A stretch of DNA of 64,000 nt from NCBI GenBank assembly GCA_016125185.1, contig WGMG01000006.1, positions 1,860,001 to 1,924,000 of the forward strand, written 5' to 3'. The notes below the pieces were generated by a model that searched no databases, was not told the origin of the DNA, and was given only the letters and a program-made list of their open reading frames with translations. The translations under genes were made by a program, and so were the position numbers. Of this stretch, positions 24,764 through 33,912 are shown piece after piece. The stretch is from Armatimonadota bacterium. GTDB lineage: Bacteria > Armatimonadota > Fimbriimonadia > Fimbriimonadales > Fimbriimonadaceae. How positions within the stretch are numbered: the stretch's first letter is position 1; each line of letters starts with the position of its first letter.

Positions 24764-26306
24764 GCGCGGCCGCTTCTTCTTCGCGCCGCGGAATCCCAAA
24801 CAACTGAGGCATGAACGGCAGTCTACGGAGCATCTTGCGGACTCCGATGGGGAACTCAACCAAGCCAACACGCTTGTAAAGAGCCGCCAAAACCATGCAC
24901 ATCAGCGGCAGGCAGACTACGACCGCAAAGCACCATCTCCCAGGCTGGAATTGCGAGGTCACCAATAGTGCGACCAGAGCAAAGAACAATCCTGGCATCA
25001 GGACCATAAACGTGGTCCGCAACATCTCGCCGAACGAAACCTCACGCACACCGTATCGAGAGCAATAGTAGTGGATCGGCAAGATCTGAGCGACGTCGAT
25101 GAAGCAATTCATCCCGGCCACCCCGACCAACCCGAACTTCTTTGCCAAAATCCACGTGCAGGAGAGCGTGATGAACGAATTCCACAGCGTGAACGGGAGC
25201 ATCAGGTGCGGCTTCCCTTGGGCAAAGAACACGCGCGTAATCGTCGAATGGTGCAGTTCTAGGCCGTAGTAAACACCCATCAGGAGGACCAGGATTCCGA
25301 ACCCTGGTTCAATACGACCCATCCAAGCCCGAAGAATGACGTTCCCGAAACCAGAAATGAAGATGATTCCAATCGCGGCCACAAACCCGAGAAACTTGAA
25401 GTTCCGGCGGAAGATCCCGGCTAAACGGTGCGGCTCGTTGGACGCGACGTGCGTCATCTCTGGCGTCACCGATTCGGTGATCTTTCCGAACGCCTCCAGC
25501 AGAATCTGCGGAATGCGACAAGCGATGTTATAGACGCCCAGAACATCGGAACCCAGAGCGTAGCCAACGATGATCTTGTCTACGATCCCAGCAATACGCG
25601 TCGAGAGGCCCGCCACGTAGCTCTTGAGGCCCATGTGGATGATGTCGCGGCAACACTCCCGATCGTACTTTGGCAGAATTGGGAAGTCCTTCTCCTTCCG
25701 CACAATGTACGTCACCTTGATCACGAACTGAAGGATTGAATCGGTCAGAGTGCCGATCAAAACTCCGACCGGCGACCGGAAGATCATCACGAGCACCGTC
25801 TGAAGCAAAATGGTAAAGACCGGGACGCCAGCCGTCAGCGCGGCAACCTTTGAAAACTGTTCACGCGCATTGAAAGGTGAGTTGTAGGTCGAACCATAGG
25901 CGTCAAAGAAGAACTGAGCCCCAGCCAAGGCACACAAAGCAACCAATTCTGAATGACTGCGAAAGTCCTTATTACTCCCCAAATACAGTGGACCAAGCAG
26001 CATGCCCGCCATGCCGACCAGACCGACGATCGCCTGCAAAAACAAGCCCGCTTGGAAGGTTCGCCAGGCCTTCGCTTCATCGACCCGGAACGTTCGCGAG
26101 AGAATCTGAATCAGGCCCTGCGGAATATCGAGGTCAACAAACTGCCAAAGGGCGCGCACACTCGCGATGAGGACTGCGATGCCGTAAACCTCGAAACCAA
26201 GGTAGTGGACGACGACTTTGAGGTTGATGATCTGGAGCCCGATGATGATGAACCGAAGTCCAACGAGCCACATCACGCCTTTCGAGCGACTTTTTTCTTC
26301 AGGCAT
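24756..26306 (-). CDS. Wzx-like polysaccharide flippase (MOP superfamily)
   Basis: A 516-residue polytopic membrane protein with about 12-14 hydrophobic segments, beginning after a short basic N-terminus (MPEEKSRSKGVMWLVGLRFI). Features such as DLDIPQGLIQILSRTF in the second helix region, AYGSTYNSPFNAREQF, and GYALGSDVLGVYNIACRIPQ fit O-antigen/exopolysaccharide flippases that move undecaprenyl-linked repeats across the inner membrane. The assignment rests on topology, general resemblance and locus context rather than a strict motif. Its ATG overlaps the stop of the Wzy-like gene, so the two are coupled. Confidence 0.82.
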   Translation of the reverse strand: MPEEKSRSKGVMWLVGLRFIIIGLQIINLKVVVHYLGFEVYGIAVLIASVRALWQFVDLDIPQGLIQILSRTFRVDEAKAWRTFQAGLFLQAIVGLVGMAGMLLGPLYLGSNKDFRSHSELVALCALAGAQFFFDAYGSTYNSPFNAREQFSKVAALTAGVPVFTILLQTVLVMIFRSPVGVLIGTLTDSILQFVIKVTYIVRKEKDFPILPKYDRECCRDIIHMGLKSYVAGLSTRIAGIVDKIIVGYALGSDVLGVYNIACRIPQILLEAFGKITESVTPEMTHVASNEPHRLAGIFRRNFKFLGFVAAIGIIFISGFGNVILRAWMGRIEPGFGILVLLMGVYYGLELHHSTITRVFFAQGKPHLMLPFTLWNSFITLSCTWILAKKFGLVGVAGMNCFIDVAQILPIHYYCSRYGVREVSFGEMLRTTFMVLMPGLFFALVALLVTSQFQPGRWCFAVVVCLPLMCMVLAALYKRVGLVEFPIGVRKMLRRLPFMPQLFGIPRREEEAAAPI

Positions 26307-27729
26307 TGACGCCCAGCATCCTCAACGGTCGGCGCAAGACTTTTCGGATGGCAACCACTAGTCCCGTCACTCGGTTCGACTCAAGTTCTTCCAGCCAAGT
26401 CGGGGCGCCAAGCCCCAAGACGAGCGCGAAGAAGAAGCCCACCGGCGGGTACACCAGGCTGTTCCCCGTCAGGCTCAAGACCAAGATGGAGAACGTCGTG
26501 ACAATGCCGATAAAGGCAAACTCCTTGACGTACGGCGAGTCTCCCGCCGCACGAAGCACACACCCCCCGAGGATCGATAGGAACAGAATTCCAATCAGGA
26601 CAAGGCCAAAATAGCCGAAACACGCGAAAGTCGTAATGTAGTAGTTATCCAGTGACGTAGACGACCATTTGTCGACTTTCATCAACTGCGAACTCAGCAT
26701 CAGGTTAGGGTCAGGACCGATACCCGTCAGTGGACGAGCTTTGATGATCGGCTGTAGCTGTTTCCAGGACTCCTGGCGTGCCTGAAGCGCTGGGTCGTTG
26801 GTCGCCGGACGAAGCCCGTATTCGAACTTCTTTGGAAAAAGGATCAGTGGGATCGAAACGCAAGCCAGAATGACGGTCGTAAAGACCATGCCGAGGTTCT
26901 TGCTATGGCGGAACTGGAAGTACAGAATCGCTCCCAAGCCAACCACTAGGCCTGCGTAGTACATCGAGCGGTATTGAGCGGCCAAGATGACGAGCGCGAA
27001 GAACATGACGCCTCCCCACTCGAACCACCGAAGGTTTCGACGGATGATCGGCGCACCGCAGAGGATCATTCCCGCAAAGCCTTCGAATCCAAGCTGAGAC
27101 GGGTAGTCCGTGGTGCCCGTGGGACGAAAGATGGACATCTCCAAATTCGTGGCAAACGTGTTGAGCGCCCAGCCGACGTTCGCGAGCTGCATCAATCCAA
27201 TTAAGCCCGAAAAGCCGTAGAAAATGAGGATCGTCACCTTGACCCACTTCCGAATCTCGGGTCCACAGTAGACAGCCTGGATGATCGACAGTCCGAGCAT
27301 CAGGTAGTCCACCAAGTGAGACGTCTGCCATCCCAGGGTCAAAATGAGGGTTCGACCGATGTCCTTATTGATCAGGATTCCATCGAAGATCGCGTAGGCA
27401 TAGAACACCAGCACGCCGACCGCAACGAACGGCACCCGAACCGGAATCTTAAACAGCGCGAGGCCAGAGATCAGTTGCAGGAAGCATGACAGCGGAACGA
27501 TGTAGTCCAGTAACCAGCCAAATCCGGCGAGTGCGTCGCGGAACTTCAACACCGTCATCATCATGCAGATGAGCGCGTTAACGTAGGCCCAGATCATGAA
27601 TGATCGGCGATAGCCGAACATTTTCCTCTCGGGGTCTTTGGCGTTGCGGATAGCTTCGAAGACAGTGCGTTGATCCGCCGTCCCAGGCAGTTTTGCGGGT
27701 GCGAAAGACGTCCCTGTATTCGACTGCAT
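26299..27729 (-). CDS. Wzy/O-antigen ligase-like polymerase
   Basis: A 476-residue integral membrane protein with about 10-12 helices. A large loop near residues 305-350 contains ALQARQESWKQLQPIIKARP and LTGIGPDPNLML, the Wzy_C-type W...IxxxPLTGIGPG pattern of O-antigen ligases and polymerases. It is expected to polymerise repeat units on the periplasmic side. The soluble N-terminal ~45 residues are basic. Gene order Wzc-like, Wzy-like, Wzx-like with 3-base or overlapping junctions indicates one operon. Polymerase versus ligase cannot be decided from sequence. Confidence 0.82.
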   Translation of the reverse strand: MQSNTGTSFAPAKLPGTADQRTVFEAIRNAKDPERKMFGYRRSFMIWAYVNALICMMMTVLKFRDALAGFGWLLDYIVPLSCFLQLISGLALFKIPVRVPFVAVGVLVFYAYAIFDGILINKDIGRTLILTLGWQTSHLVDYLMLGLSIIQAVYCGPEIRKWVKVTILIFYGFSGLIGLMQLANVGWALNTFATNLEMSIFRPTGTTDYPSQLGFEGFAGMILCGAPIIRRNLRWFEWGGVMFFALVILAAQYRSMYYAGLVVGLGAILYFQFRHSKNLGMVFTTVILACVSIPLILFPKKFEYGLRPATNDPALQARQESWKQLQPIIKARPLTGIGPDPNLMLSSQLMKVDKWSSTSLDNYYITTFACFGYFGLVLIGILFLSILGGCVLRAAGDSPYVKEFAFIGIVTTFSILVLSLTGNSLVYPPVGFFFALVLGLGAPTWLEELESNRVTGLVVAIRKVLRRPLRMLGVNA

Positions 27730-27732
27730 ATC

Positions 27733-29826
27733 CTATCTTCTTGCCGTTACACCGCTTCTGCCGCCGAATGGCTCTTCTGTCGCCGATCCGTTGGTCAGAA
27801 CGATGCTCATTCCTTTTGCGCCAGACTTCTGCAGAATCTCCTGGGCGACCGGAATCGCTCGGTAGCCAGTCGTCTTTGCGCTGATGACCAAACACGTTTC
27901 GTCGACGTACTGGGCCAAACGCGAGGCGTCGGCAAAGACATCGACCGGCGGACAGTTGATGACGACCGTGTCGGCTTTCTCTCGCAGGTCTTCGATCAGG
28001 CCGCTCATGTGCGACGTGACGAAGTCGGAGAGGCCACTCGAAGAAGCAGCGCCAGCCGGCAAAATCATCAGGTTGTCGTGTTCCGTGCTAACAAATAGAT
28101 CGGTCGATTCGCCCGGAAGTATAGTGCGTCCGAGGATTTCGGCCACGCCACTTCTGCCTTGCACACCAAACATTTCGCTCAGGCGAGGAAGTCGCAGGTC
28201 GCAGTCAACCAGCGCCGTCCTCGAACCGGTCTTCGACATCGCCACCGCAAACTCAGCCGCGGCTGCCGTCGAATCGACGTCTTCACCCACTGCGGTGAAT
28301 AGCAGCACCTTCGGCCGGTTTTCCTTCGCCATCATCGAGAACGCCATATAACGGAAGCTCTCAATGGGTTTGAATCCACCTTCCTTGATTTCGCTGTAGT
28401 GGCGTCGAGCCAATGGCTTCGGCATCATCGGAATCGAGGCCGCGACCGGAAGGGCCGTCAGCTCTGCCAACTGCCAACTCGTGTGAACCGGCAGCTTGAA
28501 CGACTCGATAGCGAACGAGTAAGCCAAACCGATCAGCGAGCCAACAATGCCGGCGAGAATGATGTACTTCTTAGAGTCGGGAGCAACCGGATCGGTGATC
28601 TTGCTCGCCTCGGCCATGCTCTGAATCTGGCTGGTCGAACCTTCGCTCGCCGCCTTCAGGTCCTCTGACCACTTCTTATTCTTCTGGTACTGTTCGTCGA
28701 AAACGCTTCGGTCGCGCTGGAGATCCAGGAACTTGGTTTCGATCGCCGGGATTTCCGCCGCGCGTCGCTCATAGTCGGCAACCGATGCGTTGAGCGGTGC
28801 CAAGCTCTTCTGGATACCATCGACATCGGCCTGAGCGCCGCTGACCTTCGCTTGGAGGTCAAGGTAGGTCGGGTTCGTGGTCGTACCCGTCGCGGACCGA
28901 ACGGTTTTTGCGTTCTTCTCCGCATCAATTCGCTTTTTGTGGAGATTGTTGTATTTCTCCTGGGCGCGCTTCACCTGCGATGAATCGTCGGTATAAATCT
29001 GTCGAGCGTTGGCCAACTCCGTTTCGGCTTGAGCCTCCATCTGACGGTAGTTGTTGACAACCGGATCTTCCTGATTGGTAACGCTATCGCTCTTGGTCGA
29101 AGGGGTCTTGGAAAGATCAACCTTCAGTGAAGCCAATCGAGCATTCGCGCTGGCCAGGTCCGATTCGGCCAAAGCCTTCTTCGTTCGGAAGCTCTCCAGC
29201 GTATCCGTGATGTTTCGGATGTACTCCTGGATGTCCGCGATGTTGTTGTCCGACTTCAACTTGCGGTACTGAGCATCGATCGAGCTCAGCTTGCTTTGCG
29301 CCTTGCCTGCGGCATCGGTCACCATCGCAAGGCCATCTTTCACCGACTTTCGAGTCCGCTCGGCTCGGTAAGAAGCAAAAGCGAGCGCTACATGGTTGGC
29401 GATCGAAGCAGCATCGTCCGGCGAGTAGGCTCGAACGCGGAGTCGAACGACACGCTGCTGGTCAGGGTTGTACTGGTTCAGCGCGTTCGGAACGTCGAGA
29501 TCGAACATCGGAAAGAGTTCGTTGAACGTCTTGGCTGTGGCCAAGCTGTCGTCCGCTCGATCCTTCGCCGCCTCAGTCAAACCATCTTGGAAGATGCGTT
29601 GGGACTTCAGCATGCCGATGTCCGAGTCGAGACTCGCCGATACACCAGGGCCAAGGACCTGCTTCAGGTCGACTGGCATGTTCTGGTCAATGGTGATGGG
29701 AGGGCTGCCAGCCATCAATTCGACCGTTGCCTCATACAGCTTGGGAGACCGAGCCGCCAGGAAGAAACCTAACAGGCCTGCAATTACGGCGGCAACAAGC
29801 GTTCTACGAATATGGACCTTCAGCAT
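27733..29826 (-). CDS. Wzz/Wzc-like polysaccharide co-polymerase with degenerate BY-kinase domain
   Basis: A 697-residue protein with the layout of Wzc: TM1 near 10-28 (LVAAVIAGLLGFFLAA), a Wzz periplasmic domain with long coiled coils (about 150-400), TM2 near 425-445 (IILAGIVGSLIGLAYSFAIE), and a C-terminal P-loop-like domain. That domain has the A' motif ALVDCDLRLPR and a B-like VVINCPPVD, but the Walker A site, about residues 521-530, reads TAVGEDVDST. The invariant Lys of GKS/T is absent and replaced by Asp. No Tyr-rich tail follows (end EEPFGGRSGVTARR). Chain-length control by the Wzz part is expected, while kinase activity is doubtful. Located just upstream of wzy/wzx-like genes. Confidence 0.85.
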   Translation of the reverse strand: MLKVHIRRTLVAAVIAGLLGFFLAARSPKLYEATVELMAGSPPITIDQNMPVDLKQVLGPGVSASLDSDIGMLKSQRIFQDGLTEAAKDRADDSLATAKTFNELFPMFDLDVPNALNQYNPDQQRVVRLRVRAYSPDDAASIANHVALAFASYRAERTRKSVKDGLAMVTDAAGKAQSKLSSIDAQYRKLKSDNNIADIQEYIRNITDTLESFRTKKALAESDLASANARLASLKVDLSKTPSTKSDSVTNQEDPVVNNYRQMEAQAETELANARQIYTDDSSQVKRAQEKYNNLHKKRIDAEKNAKTVRSATGTTTNPTYLDLQAKVSGAQADVDGIQKSLAPLNASVADYERRAAEIPAIETKFLDLQRDRSVFDEQYQKNKKWSEDLKAASEGSTSQIQSMAEASKITDPVAPDSKKYIILAGIVGSLIGLAYSFAIESFKLPVHTSWQLAELTALPVAASIPMMPKPLARRHYSEIKEGGFKPIESFRYMAFSMMAKENRPKVLLFTAVGEDVDSTAAAAEFAVAMSKTGSRTALVDCDLRLPRLSEMFGVQGRSGVAEILGRTILPGESTDLFVSTEHDNLMILPAGAASSSGLSDFVTSHMSGLIEDLREKADTVVINCPPVDVFADASRLAQYVDETCLVISAKTTGYRAIPVAQEILQKSGAKGMSIVLTNGSATEEPFGGRSGVTARR

Positions 29827-29984
29827 TCCAGACGTTTTCCTTCTAATGACCTTGGCATAAATTGAACCAACGGGCCCCTAGACCAATAACTCTTTAACAT
29901 TATTGAATATAAATGCGCTCCCGTTCTAGGACGGAATCCCAATTGACCGCAAAAACCCAACAATACTACTGAGTATGCCAGATT

Positions 29985-30665
29985 CTAGTATGCGCCCTTT
30001 CCTCGGATTACCGCCATCGGCGTCTTCAGGACGATCATCAGGTCGACCATGAAGCTCATTTCGTTGATGTACTTGTTGTCCAGTTCCATCCACTCATCGA
30101 ACGTCAGGTCGCTTCGTCCCATGATCTGCCAGTAGCAGGTGATGCCCGGCTTGACCGTCAGACGTCGCGCCGCCACTTCGTCGTACTGCTCGACTTCACG
30201 TCGGATCGGCGGACGAGGGCCAACAAGGCTCATCTCTCCGCGCAGGACGCTGATCAACTGGGGCAGTTCATCCAGGCTGAATTTGCGAAGAATTCGACCC
30301 ACCGGAGTGATTCGCGGGTCGTTCTTCATCTTAAAAATCGGACCGTCCTTCTCGTTTGCCGCCAAAAGCTGCTGGAGCTTCTTATCCGATCCCATGTACA
30401 TGGATCGGAACTTGGGGAACATAAACGGCTTTCCGCAGAGGCCAATGCGCTCGCTGCGGTAAATGATCGGGCCCGGGCTACTCAGGCGAACCAGGATCGC
30501 GATCAGAATGAAAACGGGGAGAAGAAGGAAGAGCAGGATCGCCGACGCGACGATATCAAACAGGCGCTTGACCACCGCATACCGACAAATCTTGGGGGAC
30601 AACCGCATCTCTGTGAAATACGAAGGCCTCTCAATAAATTCGTTGACCTTCATATTTTTCTCCAT
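29985..30665 (-). CDS. undecaprenyl-phosphate sugar phosphotransferase (initiating enzyme)
   Basis: Polyprenol monophospho-PGTs start the repeat unit by moving a sugar-1-phosphate to undecaprenyl phosphate. This 226-residue protein is the small form: a single hydrophobic segment near 35-58 (ASAILLFLLLPVFILIAILV), then PGPIIYRSERIGLCGKPF, FPKFRSMYMGSD, KFSLDELPQLISVLRGEMSL, VGPRPPIRRE and GITCYWQIMGRSDLTFDEWM. The catalytic Asp-Glu pair is in SLDELPQ. Larger WcaJ-type enzymes have extra N-terminal helices that are missing here. The start is ATG at 30665, with MKVNEF at residue 5 as an alternative. About 160 bases separate it from the Wzc-like gene. Confidence 0.93.
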   Translation of the reverse strand: MEKNMKVNEFIERPSYFTEMRLSPKICRYAVVKRLFDIVASAILLFLLLPVFILIAILVRLSSPGPIIYRSERIGLCGKPFMFPKFRSMYMGSDKKLQQLLAANEKDGPIFKMKNDPRITPVGRILRKFSLDELPQLISVLRGEMSLVGPRPPIRREVEQYDEVAARRLTVKPGITCYWQIMGRSDLTFDEWMELDNKYINEMSFMVDLMIVLKTPMAVIRGKGAY

Positions 30666-30742
30666 AGCCTCTTTTCATATGCAAAAACCAAACCACAACG
30701 GTGGTCTCTCCTTAAAATTTCGGCAAACGGCGCCGCAGACAG

Positions 30743-32572
30743 TTACTCCACCGTAACAGACTTGGCAAGATTTCGGGGCTGATCGATCTCACAGCCTTTG
30801 ATCTTCGCCAGATGATATGCAAACAATTGTAACGGGATTATTGCCAAGAGCGCATTAAGAAAGTCGAATTTCGTCTTTGGAATTTTGACGACGTGCTCAG
30901 CGACCTGCTCCATCAGCGTATCTTCCGCTGTGGTGATGGCAATAATCTTTCCTCCTCTTGCTTGAACCTCTTTAACATTAGACACCACTTTGTCCCTGAT
31001 CGTGGGGTCGGTCGCCGCAAATATGGACACAACCTGGTCCGTAACTAGGGCTAAAGGTCCATGCTTCATCTCTCCCGCCGGATATTCCTGGGTCGGGACA
31101 TACGCGATCTCCTTCAGTTTGAGCGCCCCTTCCATCGCCACAAACGCGTCCGCGCCTCGACCAAGGAAGAAGCAGAGCGGCATATCCTTGCACTCGTCGG
31201 CAAGCGCCTCCACCTTCTCTTCCAGCTTCAGGCACTCTTCCGCCAGTTCATCCATCCGCAGGATTTCGCTCACCCACTCATCCACCTTCACACCTGGCAC
31301 TTCCTGCACCTGGGCGATGTAGAGCGCCAGCAAAGCAAAGACCATCACCTGAGCGGTGTATGCCTTCGTGCTGGCGACCGAAATCTCGGGACCAGCCTGC
31401 GTGTAAATCGTGCGGTCGCACTCGCGCGAGATCGCCGACCCAACCACGTTCACGATGCCTAACGTGCGGATTCGCCGCTGTTTGCACAGCCGAAGCGCCG
31501 CCAGCGAGTCGAGCGTTTCGCCACTCTGGCTGACGAAGATCGCCAGCGATTTAGGCGAGAGCACAGGGTCGCCGTACCGAAATTCAGAAGAAAAATAGAC
31601 GTCGGTCGGCAACCGCAGGGCGCTTTCAAACAGATGCTTGCCCATCAGTCCGGCGTGATAGGCCGTGCCGCACGCAATGATATTGACGCGATCGATCTCT
31701 GTCCATACGTGGTCGCCAAAGATGCCCTCCAGTCGCACGCGGAGCTTTTCGTCGATGCGTCCTGCCGTCACCTGCCGCATCACCTGCGGCTGCTCATGAA
31801 TCTCTTTGAGCATGAAGTGCTCGTACCCGCCGCGCTCGGCCGACGCCACATCCCAATCTACGTGCATGGGCTGGAGCGGAAGGTCCTTACCGTCCGAGTC
31901 GATCAGGCGAATCTTGTCTTTGGTGAGAACCGCGATCATGTTCTCCTCCATCACGATCACCTCACGGGTGTAAGGCAAAAGGGCCGGAATGTCGGAGGCC
32001 AGCATGTTCTCGCCTTCGCCGATACCCAAAACTAGCGGCGACGAGTTGCGCACGCAAACGATCTTTTCCGGCTCGCTCTGGCTCATCACGACCAGCGCAT
32101 AGGCTCCTCGCAGTTTACGGATCGCCCGCCGCACCGCTTCTTCCAGCGGCACTCCATCGACATATTCACGCCCAATAACGTGGGCCGCAACCTCGGTGTC
32201 GGTCTGGGAATGGAACTTGTGCGCGTCGGCCAGCAGGTCCTGCTTCAATTCGAGGTAGTTCTCGATGATGCCGTTGTGGATGATCGCGATCCGCTCGAAG
32301 CGGTCGTAGTGCGGGTGCGCATTCTCGTCGGTCGGCCCGCCGTGGGTTGCCCAGCGGCTATGCGCGATGGCCAAATCGGCCTGTTTGGGCGTCTCAAAAA
32401 GCGCTTTTCCAAGCTCGGAGAGCTTCCCCGCCTTCTTGGTGACCTTGATGGCGTTACCCTCAAGGTAGGCGATTCCGGCGCTGTCGTAGCCTCGGTATTC
32501 GAGGCGCTTAAGTTGATCAAAAACAACGTCTACTGCGTTTTTCGGTCCGATGTATCCGGCAATTCCGCACAC
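30743..32572 (-). CDS. glmS: glutamine--fructose-6-phosphate aminotransferase
   Basis: Makes glucosamine-6-phosphate for UDP-GlcNAc, needed for peptidoglycan and for amino sugars in the exopolysaccharide. I set the start at a GTG (32572) so that the protein begins Met-Cys-Gly-Ile-Ala, because the N-terminal Cys must be the glutaminase nucleophile; this gives 609 residues, the length of the E. coli enzyme. An ATG 54 bases upstream would bury the Cys. Visible features are HSRWATHGGPTDENAHPH, the two SIS domains (SQSGETLDSLAALRLCKQ, FLGRGADAFVAMEGALKLKE) and the C-terminal QPRNLAKSVTVE. It sits in the same direction as the polysaccharide genes downstream and may be shared with them. Confidence 0.95.
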   Translation of the reverse strand: MCGIAGYIGPKNAVDVVFDQLKRLEYRGYDSAGIAYLEGNAIKVTKKAGKLSELGKALFETPKQADLAIAHSRWATHGGPTDENAHPHYDRFERIAIIHNGIIENYLELKQDLLADAHKFHSQTDTEVAAHVIGREYVDGVPLEEAVRRAIRKLRGAYALVVMSQSEPEKIVCVRNSSPLVLGIGEGENMLASDIPALLPYTREVIVMEENMIAVLTKDKIRLIDSDGKDLPLQPMHVDWDVASAERGGYEHFMLKEIHEQPQVMRQVTAGRIDEKLRVRLEGIFGDHVWTEIDRVNIIACGTAYHAGLMGKHLFESALRLPTDVYFSSEFRYGDPVLSPKSLAIFVSQSGETLDSLAALRLCKQRRIRTLGIVNVVGSAISRECDRTIYTQAGPEISVASTKAYTAQVMVFALLALYIAQVQEVPGVKVDEWVSEILRMDELAEECLKLEEKVEALADECKDMPLCFFLGRGADAFVAMEGALKLKEIAYVPTQEYPAGEMKHGPLALVTDQVVSIFAATDPTIRDKVVSNVKEVQARGGKIIAITTAEDTLMEQVAEHVVKIPKTKFDFLNALLAIIPLQLFAYHLAKIKGCEIDQPRNLAKSVTVE

Positions 32573-32594
32573 AAGAACCAGTGTACTAGGTTTC

Positions 32595-32624
32595 GGTCCC
32601 GCCCCCACCAGGGATTGCGGGACC
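32595..32624. other. hairpin in the glmS leader
   Basis: GGTCCCGC (32595-32602) pairs perfectly with GCGGGACC (32617-32624), 8 bp around a 14-base loop, between the permease stop and the glmS GTG. There is no T run, so it is not a standard terminator. The region is too short for, and does not resemble, the glmS ribozyme core. Confidence 0.4.
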
Positions 32625-32632
32625 ATCCCAAC

Positions 32633-33910
32633 CTACACCTTCCGAAGCCTGACGACGGCAATCGTCGAAAACAGCGCCGCGAACCCCACCAGCACCAGCG
32701 ACGGAATCGCCACATCGAGAAGCCCCGCGCCCCGATACAGCGTCGCGTCCACCCCGTCGATTGCCCAGCGGACCGGAATCACCTTCGATATCTGCTGAAT
32801 GAAGTTCGGCATCATCGACATCGGGAACCACGCGCCACCCAACATCACCATCATGATGACGGCAAACATCGAAAGTCCCCGACTCTGCTCCTCGGTCTTG
32901 CCCAGCGAGGCCACAAACAGACCGAACCCCGCCGTCATCAGGCTCGCGGTTAGGACCACCAAGCCCAGACCGAGCCAGCTTCCATACACTCGAAAGCCGA
33001 ACGCCAGCATCCCAAACGCCAAGACACCCAGGAACACGAACGCCGAAATGATCCACGCTCCCAAGCCGTTGCCCAGAATCACCGACATCTGCGACACCGG
33101 CGCCGCCTTCATCCGGGTCCAGATGCCCGAGCGGCGGTCGCGCAATAGGTTCATCGCCGCGTTCACGGCAAAAAACATGATGCCCTGAACCGCCATGCCC
33201 GCAAAGATGTGCCCACGCATGGCATTCAGGTCGGCGTTGGCGTCCTTCGACGCCGTCATCGCCTTTGCCTCGATAGCAAACGGCTGACGCATTCCGCCTC
33301 CCCCACCGGTCGCACCAGTCATCGCGCCGGACTTATCCAGCGACTCCCAAGAGTCTAAGAATCCCTGCCAAGCCTGGCGCCGCTCAGGGTCCTTTTCCGT
33401 CTTGAGTGCCATCTCTAAGTTCGATTTCGCCCCACTGCCGGACATTCCCGCTTTTGAAATTTCTTCCATCAGGACCTGCATCAGCACGCCCTGAACCACT
33501 TGGCGATCCACCGCTTTCGAAGGGTCGTATAGTTCTTCCAGCTTCGCTGGTTCGCCCGCAAACAGTGCGCTCTTCGCCTCGCTGGCAAAGCCCTTTCCAA
33601 ACACGACCGCCGCCGTCTTGTCGCCTTTCTGTACCGCGGCTTCGGCTTTGGCCCGGTCCACAACTTCGACCGAAATAGTATCGTTTGCCGACAGTTTCTG
33701 CACTAGCGAATCCGTCAGTGGATCGTGGTCCTCATTCACCACCAAAATCGGAATCTTCGATGCCTTCTGACCGCCTGCCGTGCCCGCCATCGCAAACGCA
33801 AAGAAGCTGGCGATCACGATGGGCACGAGGAAGGTGATGAGCATGCTCCTCCGGTCCGTGAAGAAGATTCGAAGGTCTTTCGTGGCGATAGCTGTAATGT
33901 GTCGAAACAT
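32633..33910 (-). CDS. ABC-2 type transporter permease
   Basis: A 425-residue permease. One N-terminal helix (SMLITFLVPIVIASFFAFAM) is followed by a large extracytoplasmic region of about 200 residues (including KIPILVVNEDHDPLTDSLVQ) and five C-terminal helices, the ABC2_membrane_3 layout used by multidrug, NatAB-like and YhgE-type exporters. The C-terminal block contains VMLGGAWFPMSMMPNFIQQI and VIPVRWAIDGVDATLYRGAG, typical of this family. It begins 2 bases after the ATPase gene. The exported substrate is unknown; the nearby locus makes polysaccharide, but a link is not shown. Confidence 0.88.
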   Translation of the reverse strand: MFRHITAIATKDLRIFFTDRRSMLITFLVPIVIASFFAFAMAGTAGGQKASKIPILVVNEDHDPLTDSLVQKLSANDTISVEVVDRAKAEAAVQKGDKTAAVVFGKGFASEAKSALFAGEPAKLEELYDPSKAVDRQVVQGVLMQVLMEEISKAGMSGSGAKSNLEMALKTEKDPERRQAWQGFLDSWESLDKSGAMTGATGGGGGMRQPFAIEAKAMTASKDANADLNAMRGHIFAGMAVQGIMFFAVNAAMNLLRDRRSGIWTRMKAAPVSQMSVILGNGLGAWIISAFVFLGVLAFGMLAFGFRVYGSWLGLGLVVLTASLMTAGFGLFVASLGKTEEQSRGLSMFAVIMMVMLGGAWFPMSMMPNFIQQISKVIPVRWAIDGVDATLYRGAGLLDVAIPSLVLVGFAALFSTIAVVRLRKV

Positions 33911-33912
33911 GA

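Noticed and set aside
32573-32632. glmS ribozyme upstream of glmS
   Set aside because: The 60-base leader has one hairpin and lacks room for the ribozyme core; the permease gene ends directly upstream.
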